This document shows positions 63,611-64,000 of a stretch of 64,000 nucleotides of DNA, in pieces (position 1 is the first letter of the stretch; every line of letters begins with the position of its first letter). The stretch is from the NCBI GenBank assembly GCA_017856985.1, contig JAFMEA010000001.1:124001-188000 (forward strand), written 5' to 3'. The notes beneath the pieces were generated by a model. It made no database searches. It saw only the letters and a program-made list of their open reading frames with translations, and was not told where the DNA came from. Source of the DNA: Planktomarina sp. (lineage in GTDB: Bacteria > Pseudomonadota > Alphaproteobacteria > Rhodobacterales > Rhodobacteraceae). Both the position numbers and the translations under genes were made by a program.

Positions 63611-64000
63611 TTAACTTTCTAAATCTTTTGATGGTATAATTGGAAAGAATGTCATTTTTGAACTTAGTCCAAACCAGCTTTGGCCTTTTAAAGTTTTATG
63701 AATGCCAATGTCTACTAATCGGTAGAAACTTTTTCGATCAATAAGAGCCTCAAGTTCATCACGTACAAGAATATAGGGCGAGGGCTCTCCAGTCTGTATG
63801 TCACGTTCAACTCGAATAGGATTTTTGGGGCCAGCTACCATTTTGTCACCGACCTGCGTGGTGAAATGTAGGTCTCCATCGATCTGATTGAAATCTACTG
63901 CGACAAAGGGCGCATCGTCTACAACTATGCCTACTTTCTCCACTGGCGTAACGAGATAATAATTGCCGTCTTCCCGTTTTAGAATAGAAGAAAACAGTTT
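63611..64000 (-). CDS. DUF1285 family protein, 5' part cut by window edge
   Basis: The frame is open to the window edge, giving at least 130 codons. The product reads LFSSILKREDGNYYLVTPVE, then VGIVVDDAPFVAVDF and SPYILVRDELEALIDRKSFYRL, typical of DUF1285 proteins of Rhodobacterales. A GTG at 63943 is not the start, because the conserved sequence continues upstream of it. Function is unknown; several family neighbours involve lipid or CoA metabolism, but nothing here shows this. Confidence 0.86.
   Translation of the reverse strand, partial: KLFSSILKREDGNYYLVTPVEKVGIVVDDAPFVAVDFNQIDGDLHFTTQVGDKMVAGPKNPIRVERDIQTGEPSPYILVRDELEALIDRKSFYRLVDIGIHKTLKGQSWFGLSSKMTFFPIIPSKDLES

Noticed and set aside
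1..64000. CRISPR arrays, insertion sequences, tRNA and rRNA genes
   Set aside because: No regularly spaced repeats, transposase or integrase frames, or cloverleaf and rRNA signature stretches were found on reading the intergenic regions.

Overview
The window looks like a chromosomal segment of a low-GC (roughly 40-43% by eye) marine alphaproteobacterium, most likely Rhodobacterales (Roseobacter group). The grounds are the block ffh, chorismate mutase, rpsP, rimM, trmD, rplS, rpmE; a split ATP synthase F0 operon with duplicated b subunits (atpI-B-E-F'-F); MipZ; a monomeric NADP isocitrate dehydrogenase; and a DUF1285 protein. I see no rRNA, tRNA, transposase, integrase or CRISPR array.

Layout. 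(1) 1-5.3 kb, minus strand: a sugar operon for a pseudaminic-acid-type nonulosonate (pseI, two small acetyltransferases, a Kdo-transferase-like GT30 enzyme, pseC, a Gfo/Idh oxidoreductase). Its CMP-transferase partner pseF lies 17 kb away at 22.6-23.3 kb on the same strand. (2) 5.4-21.2 kb, between those parts: a divergent catabolic island. The right arm (plus) encodes a CUT1-type ABC importer, a HisD-like dehydrogenase, an SDR, a LacI regulator, a bicupin, a MetE-core zinc protein and three SnoaL/NTF2-like proteins. The left arm (minus) encodes two more SnoaL-like proteins, an alpha/beta hydrolase and an RraA-type lyase. A sigma70-like promoter followed by a perfect LacI-type operator lies in the divergent gap. 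Substrate unknown; this is the best candidate for an undescribed pathway. (3) 21.2-31 kb: malonyl-CoA decarboxylase, pseF, a formylglycine-type sulfatase, a class III aminotransferase, an aldehyde dehydrogenase with a striking double-palindrome operator, a Tm-1-like (UPF0261) protein, and an orphan TRAP solute-binding protein. (4) 31-39 kb: a C1-sulfur module of ETHE1-like sulfur dioxygenase, alpha/beta hydrolase, DUF2182 membrane protein, 2Fe-2S ferredoxin, SELENBP1/MtoX-type methanethiol oxidase, glutathione-dependent formaldehyde dehydrogenase and type II sulfide:quinone reductase. Together these could take methanethiol to formate-level carbon and oxidised sulfur. (5) 39-64 kb: mostly housekeeping (isocitrate dehydrogenase, kynureninase, MipZ, ribosomal and SRP block, ATP synthase F0, Ogt, a PfkB kinase, HIT, PolA, a Cys/Met-metabolism PLP enzyme, pseudouridine synthase, crotonase, EamA exporter, DUF1285).

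Non-gene signals include a probable structured RNA with its own terminator upstream of ffh, a UUCG-type hairpin between the solute-binding protein and permease genes, a hairpin between atpE and atpF', and an in-frame 30-bp tandem repeat at the 3' end of rpsP. Several genes were given starts different from the longest open frame, based on Shine-Dalgarno position or stop/start overlap. All functional statements rest on reading translations by eye; no database search was run.
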